Origin: Anthopleura xanthogrammica
Lineage: Eukaryota; Cnidaria; Anthozoa; Actiniaria; Actiniidae
Length of the DNA stretch: 64,000 nt
NCBI GenBank assembly: GCA_964019055.1
Contig: OZ025207.1
Location: 11,002,090-11,066,089 of the forward strand
Reading direction: 5' to 3'
The notes under the pieces were generated by a model. The model saw only the letters and a list, made by a program, of their open reading frames with translations, was not told where the DNA came from and did not search any database. Positions 13,001 to 24,430 of this stretch are shown here, one piece after another. The position numbers and the translations under genes are program-made. Each line of letters opens with the position of its first letter. Position 1 is the stretch's first letter.

Positions 13001-16000
13001 TGTGCGCACTTAAAGAAATGTGTGCTGTATCCTTGGGAAGCATGGTCTACAACCTTATTCTTCGATGATTTACACACTCAACCTTAGGGAATGGAGTTTA
13101 TTACTCCACTTAAATTTAGAAATCTACACTATAATCGAAGATTAGGTAATATTTTTTCCTTTTTCTTATTTTTGATAGCCTGGCAACCCACCACAGGTAT
13201 CCCAAAAGTTCCCAACGGTCAAAAAACAGTCTGTAAAAAATATGTTAAAATATTTTCTTGTGAAACTTTATGCTCAATATAAAGTACTAATTGGGCTCTT
13301 TCTGGATATGTAAGCATATCTAAAGATTTTACTTTATTTCACGGAAAATAAGCTGGTTGAAATTTTGTTCCTCAAAACACCGTTTTTTCGATGACCCCCC
13401 AAATTCGTGAATTCTAATCCGTGGCTTTTCCCGGTAATATACACATCATCAGAAAGCTACTGTTACGCGGAACACTAATCTGTGGCTATTTTGTTGGTAG
13501 AAATTAAACTGAGGCTTTAACGAACAAGATAATGTTTGTTACTAGGAACGCCTGGTTAAAAGGCTCATGGATTTCCCACTATCCTTAGTTCATATATTTC
13601 TAGAGTTCGAATTCTCATGAAACTTGCACTGATAGTAGTTCGTATAACGAGATGAATATAGGTATTGAAAAAAATTGAAAATATTTAGTGAAAGTTATTT
13701 TTTAGAGCTGAATTTGGTGTTCGGTTTCCTGTGTATGAAATGACGTCACTTCAAGAACAGACACAGGAAGCCCAAGCTCGTTAAAACGTTTCCCCTTTAT
13801 TTTTTCGCCATTTTGTAAAAAATCAAAACTTTTTTGATGTTTCTAAGACCCTTATCTCATAAGGTATTACCACTGTTAATTTTATTACGAAAGAAAAATG
13901 GGAAGTGCAAAAACAAAGAGTATTGTTAAACATGGCTCTTCCTTGGTCAGGCGTTCCTGGTAAGAAAAATAACTTCTCCCAAAAAATCGTCAGCTTAACC
14001 TATTTTGACAAAACGACGCCAGAACCGTATTGCCTTAAACCTGGGCTTTCTAACGATATGAAATTTGCTCTGAAAAAGTCACTTTTTAAATTCTCCAATT
14101 TTGGGGGTCATCGAAAAAACGTGTTTTGAGGAACAAAATTTCAATCGGCTTATTTTCTATAAGATAAAACAAAATCTCCCAATTTCTTTACATAATTAGA
14201 AAGAGTGTAAAAAGTAGTTTCCAAGGAGTATAAAATATTCGAGCAAAAATAATATCTTCATTTTCTATAAGTCGTTTATTTACCGCTGAAGCCGTTTGGG
14301 GTCCCTGTGGTGTGACTCCAGGATTTAAAACATTTGATTTTGAAAGTTTTTGGCTATTTTTCAGACATTTTAAAATAATTTCAACTCTAATCTGGAAGAT
14401 AAGAACTGTTTAGATAGAATACCTACAAGATTTTAAGAAAGATAGAAAATTAGGTAATATTTTGAAAAATTAGTGAAGGACACACAATTCTATTAGTGCG
14501 CACATTTGCAATATGTGAGGTGTAAGGGTACAGAGTACAACATCGGTTTTCTCGACAAAATTAACGGAAATCTGAAAATATTCTTATGTATTCATAAAGG
14601 TAATGTAAAAAACTTTTTAACTGATTCGAATTTTTTCAAGAAAGATACATTTAAAAAAATGCGATTTTTGGAGCACAAAACCACAGGGATCCCGCACAAC
14701 CACCATAAAACTATACGATTCCATAAAAAAAAATTGTGGGTCAAAAAAATCGAATTTTTCGGGAAATTGATTTTACATTTAACTTGTTCCTTCATTCTCT
14801 CCTTTCTAATTTCTGTCAAATGGGGGCAAATTACGCGCATGCGCAACCGAATTACCGCTGTAAAATCGAGAAATTATTTCATGAATATTTTCATGATTTG
14901 TTGGCAAAGAAATAGCAAATTTCAAGACCGAGAATCACTTTTGCTTTAAAGTTGGTTGCGCAACATTGCGCAGAATATGATTTCCTTATTTTCTTACCTC
15001 TTCTCTTTCTAGATCCCAGACTCTCACCATGTTATCATCAGACACGGTTACTATGATGGTCTTGTTATTGCTGATAATATGGTTGATAGCAGTAGACGGT
15101 GGGTGACGAATCACGTTCCTCTCCTTCATTGCAGTCTCGAGGTTCCACACGCTGACATCATTGTAACAATTGGTGCACATCATGTAATGTCCATCACTCG
15201 TAATCGCGGGGTACAAAATGTCAGGGCCCAAGACGTGAAGGCAGTTAGTGGACTTGATATCAAAGACCCTGACGCTAGAGGACTTGTGTGAGTAGACAAT
15301 CAGTTGGCCTTCATTGAAGGGACTTAATGTCATAGTACTAACAACATCCTTTGAATTCTCTCCAAATACTTGAATAGTATTAAGAATGGTTTGACTTTCA
15401 ATGTCAAATATTTTGACGTAACGTTGACCTGAGCTTGCTAAGGCCACTAAGTTTTCCATGCTAACCAGTTTGTCATGTGCAGAGTCGCCATCTTCGAATT
15501 CTTGGAGTTCCTTGCCATCAGATGCTTTAGCAGTTATGATTTTCATGTCCAGTATCGCTACCACTGTGCTTCCATTCTGTGCAACAGAGATCGGCGCTGC
15601 AGCCTCGGTGGATTCTATTTCGAACTTCAACTTAGCAGTTTTCAAAAACCACTGTCGAATCGCGCCATTGCAAGATGCAACGACGTGCTTGTCATCAAGA
15701 CAGAACAAGACTTGTTTGACGTCACTTGTGCTTTCTATGGTCTGTAGCACGCTGCCATCCTGTACGTCCCATAATAGTATATCCTTATCACCGGACACAG
15801 ACAACGCCTTGGTGCTATCGCTGCTGAGAACTAGTGCGTTTTCGAGATCTGGTAACGAGTGGACCAGTTTTCCACCCGGTCGGTTGAGGCAGGAAATGTT
15901 TGGAATGAACGAGAAGTTCGCGGGATGATGAGCCTGACGTAACAACCGCGCGATGGCGGGACTGGGAGAACGGGGCGCAGAAAGGCGACCAATGAGTTGA

Positions 16001-19000
16001 GCCGACAACTGGTCAGCAGATATCGTAAGAGCATCACGTGATAACTGGAGCGTTTCGAGTACAAGTGCAATGTCCTTGTCTGAGGGGAAGTAGCTGAGAG
16101 CATCGGTGAAATCATGCAAAACATGGCGTGGAGATGTCGCTTGTAACTTTGCTGACATGAACTCATAGTTACACAAGGTTTGTTGTTTTAGTTTCTCGAC
16201 GTCTCCGGTTCGCAGAAGATGGTAAGGAAGCAAGTTTAGTTTTCTCAGATTGAACTCCTTCTGGCCGAACTTAAAGGGTTGCACAGAAACATGGCGGTCC
16301 TTTAACACTCCCTTTCCGTCGTCCTTCTTGGCCCCTTCCGTCCACCGTCCGTGATAATAATCCGCTAAGTGACAGTGGATCTTCTTGACCTGACCTGCGA
16401 CTTTATCAAAATACCTTTTGGCTGCAATCTCGCGGAACTGACGATAGTACCATGCAAAGACTCGTACACCGTTCGTACATCGTTCGAGTAGATACGGCTC
16501 CAGATCGGCGCGCAGTCGGGCCAATAAAGCCGTCGGAAAACGACGTATAGGTGGCGACCAGTAACGAAATGCTTCATCAAGCACGTCTTCATCACAGCTT
16601 AGAAGATCTTCCAACTCTGATTCACTAAGACCATTTCTTTCTATCGTCAGATAAGAAAACAAAGTGCCAACAAATACCCTACCGTGTTTCTTTTCCATTT
16701 TTTCAAAGAATGCTTCAATCATTAAGGGCGCTGTAGCTTCTAGGGTACATTCTTGTTTCGGCGTGTGCGACTTCCATGTGAGCGCTCGCTCGTAGGCGAG
16801 TTTAAGGTAGAAAGGTGATGGATAAGATTTGAAGGCGTCTAACACGATTTTCTTTTGAGCGTCGGTTAACTGTCGGTTGTCATGCTTGAGCCAGGACGAT
16901 AGGATAGCTGACGCATCCTTCTGAGTTAGTGATGTCACTTCCGCAAAACAGGACGAGTCGGGGATCAATTTCTACAAAAAGAAAAATAACTTAGATTCGC
17001 ATGTGCATGCCTAAGAATGAATTTTCATTTGAATACACTGTTAAGGAATTGCGTAAAAGAATTTTTGGCTGTAAAATATAACTCTGAAACACTCGTAATA
17101 ATGGTTATTAGCATATTTACCCGAAGTGAGCCTAAACAAGCGTATCGGTCATCCTTAAGGGTGCTCACCACCACATGCACATGCGAAGGAAGTATCCTTG
17201 GCAACCAAGCGACAAGATGAGCATTTTCAGTAGGAGATAACTGCTCTAACGAGTCGAGGAAGACAATGATTGGTCGATTTGACTTGGCCATACTAAGTCG
17301 GTCTTGAAAGTCACGAACTAACTCGTGGTAATCCTATGAAGAATGTTGAAGAAGGAATTAAGTCAGCGGACAAAGCATTCATCATTGTGATTCTCCCTCT
17401 CAATCAAAAAAATAAAAAATCCAAACTACACAAAATTAAAAAATTATGGGAATGTATCTATCGTTACCTGGGGAACGAAGTTGCAATTCACACCAAATGC
17501 TCGACACAGCTGAAGACAAATACTCCGGAGAACCAATCGTAAACTAGACGAGTCTGGGCTGGTACCCAGGAAACGCAGCACTACAATGGCTTCTCGACTG
17601 ACCCACGAGCGCACGTGCTTTGCAGCCACACCAACCACTGACGACTTCCCACAGCCAGACCCACCGTACAAGACAAGTGGAGAGCTACATGTGTTTGTTA
17701 AATACGCTCGTATTCTCGCCAGGAGAGTTTCTCTACCGTGAAAATCCATGGTTTTCCATTGACAAAGAGCAATGTGTTGAGTCGCTTCTTCGAAGATGTT
17801 ATCCTTGTCATTTTCTTTGAAATCACTGGCGTCGCGTTCCTTGATCCCGTCCGAGATTCTCCTCTTTATAACCAGGTAGAAATCCTGGCATAGTTTACTG
17901 AGGAACTCCACATGCGTCAAACTCGTTTCTCTCTCATTTTTATTGGAAGCCCATTTGATGTCATAAGAGTAGATATTAGACTTGTCCAACACTTTACTGA
18001 TCTTCTTGTCTTTGAGATCCTTCAGTAAAGTCTGAGACGACTTGTCGACTTCTCGAAGCTGTACGGTCTTACTGGCTCCCTTTTCTTTGGACTTCTTGCC
18101 TTTTTCCTTTATGTCAATGAATTTGTCTGATTTGTCACTTTTAAGGTTTTCCTTCAAGTCGATGATGGTTCGCTTGAACCAGAGGGTTTGAGAGTTCCTG
18201 TCGGGCGCGTTGATGATCCCTTGCTCAATCTCCTTTTCAGAGACTGGGTAGAATAGAAAAGGAAACTAATATAAGACAATGGCTTTTGGTTATGAATGCT
18301 GCTATACGCAAGACTTTTGATTGGATAAGAATCAACCGGAAGCGTAGTTGAAACCAGTAGTCATGGAAATGGAAGGTTTCGATTTTCGAATGAAGACATG
18401 CAGTTCAGTTTTCTTAAGGCGCGGAAACACGAGCAACAGAATCGTGCAACTTATCGCGCAACAGTGATGCGTTGCAAGTGGCAGAGTGAATGTGGCTCGT
18501 ATTACCACCCCGTGCAACAACTGAATTTTGTTGCGCGACTTTGTTGCAGAAGCAGAAGCGCTTTCTACTCTCTGTAACAATGGGAATTTGTTGCGCGCGA
18601 GGTGGTAATACGACCAACATTCGCTCTGCAACCAATTTGCAACGCAACAATGTTGCGCGACAAGTTGCACGATTTTGGTGCTCATATTTCCGCGCCTTTA
18701 GATTGTATGAAGTACGCACTTGTTAGCTTTGAATCTCATTACAAAAAAGAAGCAGAAATTCTCACCTGAAACGCAGTACTTATAAGCCGCATCTTTACTC
18801 AAGGCCTTAGCTGCTGCTGTCCTGAGAATACTTCGTAATCTCTCAAACACTACCAGCCATCCTTTCCACGCTGCTTTTCTGGTCTCTTTACTCGATGGAT
18901 TAACAAAGCCAGGAAACTTTGAGGTAACTGACTGCAATAAGTATTCAGGGGGGACAGCATTATCGTCTCGTTTGAACCACTCTTCGATGAGATCTTTGTC

Positions 19001-22000
19001 ATCGGTGTCTTCAATAGCAGCCGTGAGTGCTTCGAATTCACTTATGGAGATTCTTGGCGGGAAAGGACAAAAACCGTATTTTTGCCCCAACAAAGTCTGC
19101 AAGATGAGAAAGATTAGACATCAATATCTGCTGAAATGTTGTTAGAAATGGAGCGCTTTGCATGGTTCTCTGACTTCGACAACTTTGAGACGTCTCATGT
19201 TTTAGCTTTCACCATGCACTGTAAGTCAAAAAACGGGACAGCGCACTGCGTCTGGAGATGTTAGGCTCACAGAAAAGCACTCTAACCTAATGCCAATATA
19301 TCATGGAAGCAAGATTGATAAGATTAACTCAGAAATAGACCTCTTTAGCTTAGGCATTTTGCTTTTAGGGAAGCACGACGGCGTGCGGTGAGAGCGCTCG
19401 CTTCTCGCTAATGCATGCGACCCGGGTTCGAGTCCCGCAGGGCTCTGTGTCGTGTGTGAGTAGTGTTCCTTGTTGATTCTCTCCCGTGTTTCGAGGGTTT
19501 TTCTCCGGGTTCTCCGGTTTTCCTCAAAAATGAACTTCAAAATTCCAATTCGATCATGGAACGACGGCCACAGGTTTGTTAGCCACTGGGTATTAAGTGC
19601 TACCCTCATAAAAACAAAAAAGTCAGTAAACAAGTGTCTTCTCATGCGCAACCGTTAAGCAAAGAAATGATACTCTAGGGATTGACGCGTGGTTTGAAAT
19701 CAGTCTCCCTTACCACAAAGTTTGGCCCGGTGGAAATCGCTTTGCAGATTTCAAGTTCCCGGATGCAGAGATCCCCAAACATGTGGTCATCCAGATGTGG
19801 TTCCTTGACACCCCAACGCATGTCAGTCACTTGAAACTCGTACCCATGCTCCTGGCAATACTCTTTGAGTTTAGGGTAAACTCTCTCAATCAAAGCATTC
19901 CGTTCTACTTGTGTATCTAAAGAAAAGAAGGTCAACAATAAGTCACTTTGTTAAGAACGCGCACGCAAGGGAAGGGGGTAGGGTTCTTACCTGTAAACGT
20001 AGTGCTCACGTACAATCGCACCATCCTAGCAATTTTTGGTACTTTGACATTTAAGTGTCCCATAAAAACATGTGCGCGCAGGGCCTCCACAGTCTTAGGC
20101 TTCTGGGTATGCTCTAACGTCCTCACACTTGCAGTTTGGTTTACTGGCTCAACAGCTACATCGGGCACTGACCCCAGCTTCTTAATGTCAGGGAGTTTAG
20201 GCTTCTCGTTCTTAGGTTCATTCAGTAACGGCTCGCTCTTCCATTTATCTGCCACAAGGGGCTTTCCAGTATCTAATCGTCGTGGTTCACGGTCCAATGT
20301 CTTGAACTCAACATTAGAACCGGTAAGTTTGTTCTCAGCCGATTGAAAATTAATACCAACATCTTCCGGTTTTGAGATATCATTTTTCTTCTGCTTCTTG
20401 AAGGAGTTGACGGATTCCTTTTCTTCTTTTTTACTGTTGTTCTTCTTGAGAGGCTTTTCTTTCTTTCCAAGGAGCTCATCTAAAGACGAAGCAGAGCCGT
20501 GCATGGGCTCTTTTATAAGCAGAGGATCAGCAGTAGACTCGTCCTGGGGAAGGCTGAGGTTATAAGACTTGTCGGGTGAGTTATTCTGTTCATCATCAGG
20601 ATGATCATCGCCGAGTTTACTAAGTGATTGATAGCTACCTTGATTGCCGGAACTGGAAAGAAACAACGGACATACCGTTAGGGTTTGCATTCAATTAATA
20701 ACTATAAAACAATACCTGTCAGAAGATTGTCGTCGTATTACTCATTCTGTTAGCGCAAACCTGACATTAACACAAAGTATCGCGCACAAATGATACTACG
20801 CACAAGCAATAGTTCATTACTTTATTGTCATATTGCATTGCACAGCTCTCGTAATGTATTACACACAAGTCATATTGCACTACATAGGTGTCGAGATGCA
20901 TTGCACACAAGTCATATTGCACTGCATAGGTGTCGAGATGCATTGCGCACAAGTCATATTGCACTGCATAGGTGTCGAGATGCATTGCGCACAAGTCATA
21001 TTGCACTGCATAGGTGTCGAGATGCATTGCGCACAAGTCCTAATACACTGCATAATTTCACATTGCATATAGCTTTTCAAATGCATTGCCCTCGTAGTAC
21101 AAACGATAACGAAATATATAGTTCAGCCCATTAAATAAGAGACGTGTCTCTTCCTTCATCAACTGAAACAAATTAACTTCTTGAACCTCTTGTCAGTCGG
21201 GATAATTTGTTCCAACCTGATATTTGAAATTCGATATCATAAAGTAAATTTTTCCAAAACGCCTTCACTATATCACTATATTAGTTTAATATCCCTGTTT
21301 ACGCTTTATAAGATGTATTTTTAGACAACAATGAATGCCAGACAAATGTAATAATAATGTTGAAGTCTTCAGGTCAAGGGTTAACAGAGAACAGAACTAC
21401 ACAACTACCAGCTTTAGCACACATGCACACGGAGAAGACGTGACTTCACTGAACTGTCAAGTCGAGTACAATTCCATTCTGATTTACGTTATCTGCAGAA
21501 TTTCCTAAGAAGGTAAGCCTCCGGGCTCGAATTTAACTTCTTAGTCCACAAAGTGTTGCTAGTAATATTTTTTTTCTACTAGCAAAGTGGTGCAGGTTTC
21601 GAGCCCTGAGACTTCGATGTTTTTGGTGAGCATTGATTCTAGAAGGAATCTTGGGATCACACGGGGACACGGGTGGGGTTGAATGCTCACGGCATGATCC
21701 AAATGGACAAAATTGCTGACGTTTAAAGAGATGTTTGAAATTTGAAACTTCTTAAAAGAAAGACACGGTAAGGAACGAATTCAGTTTTTCAGTGCTGAAG
21801 AACTGCTTACGGCTTTCAGTTTAAAATTTTATTTTTTAATTTTGACTGGGTCCCTTCCGCAACTCAAATCAAATAAGCAATATGTGATAAGCTAATACTT
21901 GAATGCTGATTTTGAGTTTAAGACTCCAGTTTTACATGGCGAAGAAAAAATAGACGTCACCTTTGCTTAAGATTCGCGTTTTTTTCTCCCGCAAACGGCA

Positions 22001-23610
22001 AACGTGACCAAGTTTTCTTCGTTTTCCTGTATTTCACTTTACCTTTTGCAAACTTTCTTAACAAAAAGAAATATTATTTTGTTTATCTACGACTCGGAGA
22101 TTTTTGCGATTCCTTTTTACTAATTTTAAAGAACTTTTCACTGGTCAACTGACGTTTCACGTTTGCCGTAAACGGGATTCTTAAACTCTCGAATTACCAC
22201 GTGCGGATAACGTGAGATGAACTTCGATCAAAGGAAAGTTCAAAGTCAAGTGTTATTCATCGATATTTCTGTCTATTACGTGATGCTGGAGCAAACGGAT
22301 GCGACAAGGTACTCCTTATACTCACTGCCTCACAACATTTAAGACAAATCAGGATTTACAGCGCTAGAAAACAAATTTGACAGAGGTTGCTGCCTGTTCA
22401 TTAGTGGAAATGTCTGCCTCATAAGCCTGAACAAACGCTCCAAGAGCGTCTAGTTATGTTATACTGAACACGTGCGGGGAAAAAACCTGTCGAAGGCGAC
22501 CAGCTCTGAAAGATGACCACCTAACGACCAGATAACGATCATCTATTCTAGGACTGATAATTCGATGGGGCAGAAATTGTAAACAACAGTAGAAAAAAAA
22601 AAAATAAGAAAAAATACTTACAATTAAAATACCGAATTGAATGAGACCGAGGAAGGATGATCGGGAATGAAATTGCAAAACAGCTGATCTCTAAAATCTG
22701 CATAAATACTGGGGCTGATTATAACCCTTCCACATTTTTTCGCTTTCTGTATAGAAGACGCATAAATAGCTGATAAGCCATACAGAAAAAGGAAAACTGT
22801 GGAAGGGTCTGGAAGAGTTATAGGCACTATAAATCTTAGTTTCTTGATTTATGACCATTTTATTTTTCTTCTTTTTGAGACACCAGGGTGTGTTATTAAT
22901 GAATTCATTACTTTCATCACCAACAACATACACGCAAGTCTTCCATAAATCTCTTGGTAAAAAAAAAAAAAGCTAAAATGTCACCATTAAGGCAATCTTT
23001 TAGAAAGCGAAATTTTTTTTAAATCACCGGAACTCTAATAACACTATTAGACTTGCAAATATTCTAGCATGAAGTACATTATTTAAGGCTGATTAATAAT
23101 GCGTTACCTCCCTTACTTACGAATCAATTACAATTACAATTCATAAAGCGAAATTCACTTTAGTTGTGATCGATCAATTAAAATTTGTGATATTTCAATG
23201 TACGCTTCGAAATAATTGATTATTCGTGCAATCTTTATCAACCGAGTTTAATTTCGCCCACAGAAATGAAAAGCCATAATAAATTAGATTTCAGTTGCAG
23301 CGACTGATTGTCTAATGGCTGTGTTAGATGAACGACATGTTTTAAGTGGATTGCAAACTGATGACATAAATCATTCTTAGAAAAAATATTTTTGCCTGTA
23401 GAGAAAATATTTTAGGTTAATTTGAAAGGTTTCAATACGGAAATAATAACAAATCAGTGAAAATCAAAGCCCCTAGCATGCCTATGGATCAAGCTATACT
23501 CATTGAATGCTCACTCACCCTAATGCATATTTGTTTTTGTCTTTCTTTTTGGTGTAGGAGCAGTCTTCGAGATCAATGGATTTCTTCGATTTTGATCCAC
23601 AGCATCCCAT
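10064..23610 (-). CDS. NWD1-like NACHT and WD40 repeat protein (STAND ATPase)
   Basis: Eight minus-strand exons in perfect phase: 23610-23519, 20652-19991, 19916-19714, 19096-18766, 18243-17468, 17333-17121, 16971-14998 and 11308-10064, giving 1831 residues. Order: N-terminus MGCCGSKSKK (Gly2, Cys3, Cys4: myristoylation/palmitoylation-type); Lys/Ser-rich linker to about residue 235; DUF4062-like domain (RLYVSTTFTDTQVERNAL, then DMRWGV and GPNFVTLLGQKYG); linker; P-loop GGSGCGKS at about 623-630; Walker B IIVFLDSLEQL at about 710; winged-helix/helical region; WD40 repeats from about 1130 to 1810 (e.g. DILLWDVQDG, VRVWDLERE, RSVCLWDIITGS). This is the order of vertebrate NWD1 and its relatives: an oligomerising NTPase with a WD40 sensor. 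The E7/E8 join reads VWDLEREE-AHMLKGFEG, completing a WD repeat. Family is certain; orthology to NWD1 rather than a paralogue is not. Confidence 0.9.
11817..11945. mobile_element. MITE family A, copy 2 (intronic)
   Basis: Begins TAGACCCCTTTCACATGACG and ends GACGTGCTGCAAGGGGTCTA, with a central TCCTGAGAATTGAAACC. It is the reverse orientation of copy 1. It lies in the last intron of the NWD1-like gene. Confidence 0.85.
12047..12155 (-). other. Candidate alternative (frame-breaking) exon of the NWD1-like gene
   Basis: On the minus strand a 109-nt segment is bounded by a good acceptor (ATTGTCTACAG) and donor (CAG/GTGAGT). It is open for 36 codons in phase 0, the phase left by exon 16971-14998 (starts ASNVDFEDNKGDRCIEYLAM). 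Its length is 3n+1, so using it would throw the next exon out of frame and end translation within it. The gene reads correctly without it. It could be a poison/alternative exon or chance; RNA would decide. Confidence 0.35.
12700..14790. repeat. Large imperfect palindrome (about 2.1 kb) in the last NWD1-like intron
   Basis: The two halves are inverted copies around about 13747. For example, TTGTTCCTCAAAACACCG followed by TCGATGACCCCCC near 13364 matches, inverted, GGGGGTCATCGAAAAAACG near 14104. GGGATCCCTGTGGT at 12808 mirrors ACCACAGGGATCCC at 14682, and CCACAGGTATCCC near 13190 mirrors GGGGTCCCTGTGG near 14300. Left GGAACGCCTGGT near 13548 mirrors ACCAGGAACGCC read from the opposite strand near 13945. 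No convincing ORF. Probably a foldback transposable element. Confidence 0.75.
18412..18712. mobile_element. Foldback MITE (copy B, simple form)
   Basis: About 300 bp. The left end TAAGGCGCGGAAACACGAGC and right end GCTCATATTTCCGCGCCTTTA are complementary, and the arms continue through GTGCAACTT...CGCGCAACA and GTATTACCACC / GGTGGTAATAC. It is in the NWD1-like intron between exons 19096-18766 and 18243-17468. It is related to the amplified copy at 3600-4045 and has only one copy of the central unit. Confidence 0.8.
19370..19515 (+). mobile_element. tRNA-derived SINE, copy 1
   Basis: A tRNA-like head (GGCGTGCGGTGAGAGCGC) with a B box GGTTCGAGTCC at about 19424 is followed by the family body TCTCCCGTGTTTCGAGGG, TTTTTCTCCGGGTTCTCC and GGTTTTCCTC. 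The same body occurs inverted at about 25180-25345 and 51905-52060. It lies in the NWD1-like intron between exons 19916-19714 and 19096-18766. Confidence 0.75.
19630..19702. mobile_element. MITE family F fragment, copy 2
   Basis: Carries TCTCATGCGCAACCGTTAAG and AAAGAAATGATACTCTAGGG, then GATTGACGCGTGGTTTGAAA. It ends about 12 bp from the splice donor of exon 19916-19714. Near-identical to 5755-5815. Confidence 0.65.
20855..21050. repeat. 42-bp tandem repeat, about 4.5 units
   Basis: The unit CATTGCGCACAAGTCATATT + GCACTGCATAGGTGTCGAGA + TG repeats with few differences in the first NWD1-like intron. As 42 is a multiple of three and no stop occurs, long repetitive ORFs appear in several frames on both strands. 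These are not genes. Confidence 0.93.
21895..22452 (+). repeat. Dispersed repeat R, copy 1, interrupted by a nested MITE
   Basis: Matches 43190-43530 in inverted orientation. Shared blocks: GAGTTTAAGACTCCAGTTTT; TACGTGATGCTGGAG; ACTGCCTCACAACATTTAA then AACAAATCAGGATTTACAGC; and GTGGAAATGTCTGCCTCA. Copy 1 has about 220 extra bases (21966-22184) that copy 2 lacks. No protein family recognised in it. Confidence 0.8.
21966..22184. mobile_element. MITE nested in dispersed repeat R
   Basis: Inverted ends CTTAAGATTCGCG...CGCAAACGGCAAACGTGA and TCACGTTTGCCGTAAACGGG...ATTCTTAA bracket an AT-rich core. The uninterrupted copy of the host repeat at about 43490 serves as the empty site. Confidence 0.75.
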
Positions 23611-24430
23611 ATCTGCTAGTCAAATAATCAACCAACTAGTTGACACTATTTTCAACCATGTTTGATATTGGTAAAAGGCGCTCGATAACTCAAAACAGTT
23701 AGTTCATCGGGGTTCATTCACGGTGAATGGACTCACTAATCAAGGTCGCCATCACTTCCTTTTTCACAGACCCAGAAAGACTGCACGCTATTTGGTGTTA
23801 GTTTTCAACTGGAAATCAATTGCCAGTATCGATCCTTGGCTCCATACACAATACCTGCACGATCGAGGAAGTTGATTGATCTTTTTTTAGGAACACAACT
23901 TCATGCAAAAGTCCTGTACGCGTAGTTGATTCCTTGACTCGACGAGATCGGTTCGACTTGGATCAAACGCTTTGATTTCGTTGCTTTTTGACCTCTGCTT
24001 GTCTCAGCGTTAGTAAAACCAATGGAGATTCACACCAGGCTGAAAAAATGACAGATCACTGCCATCATCCACAAAAGATCGCTACATCAACTCCTCGATC
24101 GCGATCGTCTCACAAATCCATGCGACTGTCTTGGAATAAACACCCAACCGAGGAGGACTGGAACTAGCCACTTGAAGCCCTCAAAAACATCTGGTAAATT
24201 TTTTGCAACGTAAAAAAATTCTTTTTTCCAAAACTTGATAAAACAAACCCTATTTGTTATTTTTATGCATTATTTCTAATAAAATGTTTGGTTACTTGGA
24301 GAACAAAGGCGGGTAATATTCATGAATAAGGGCAAACCCCAAATCCCTTACTTGTCCCGTAGACCCGCGGGATCTGAACCATCAGTACTTGATCCAGCGG
24401 TGATCCCCCATCATAACAGTTCAAACCAAG
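23611..24430. promoter_or_regulatory. Divergent promoter region of NWD1-like (-) and ARL2BP (+)
   Basis: The two start codons (23610 minus, 24431 plus) are separated by about 820 bp. The stretch is less AT-rich than its surroundings in places and holds CTCGATCGCGATCG at about 24090. No TATA box could be assigned with confidence. Any 5' UTR exons would lie here. The call rests on gene geometry alone. Confidence 0.5.

Noticed and set aside
14506..14949. 147-codon plus-strand ORF
   Set aside because: Inside the right half of the intronic palindrome, AT-rich, no homology signal, antisense to the NWD1-like gene.
15079..15928. Plus-strand ORFs of 70-156 codons
   Set aside because: Antisense shadows of the large WD40-encoding exon 16971-14998 of the NWD1-like gene.
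20790..21072. CRISPR-like array
   Set aside because: The 42-bp units are contiguous with no unique spacers, and the context is an animal intron.
20767..21134. Repetitive Cys/His/Met-rich ORFs on both strands
   Set aside because: Products of the stop-free 42-bp tandem repeat in an intron, not a cysteine-rich protein.
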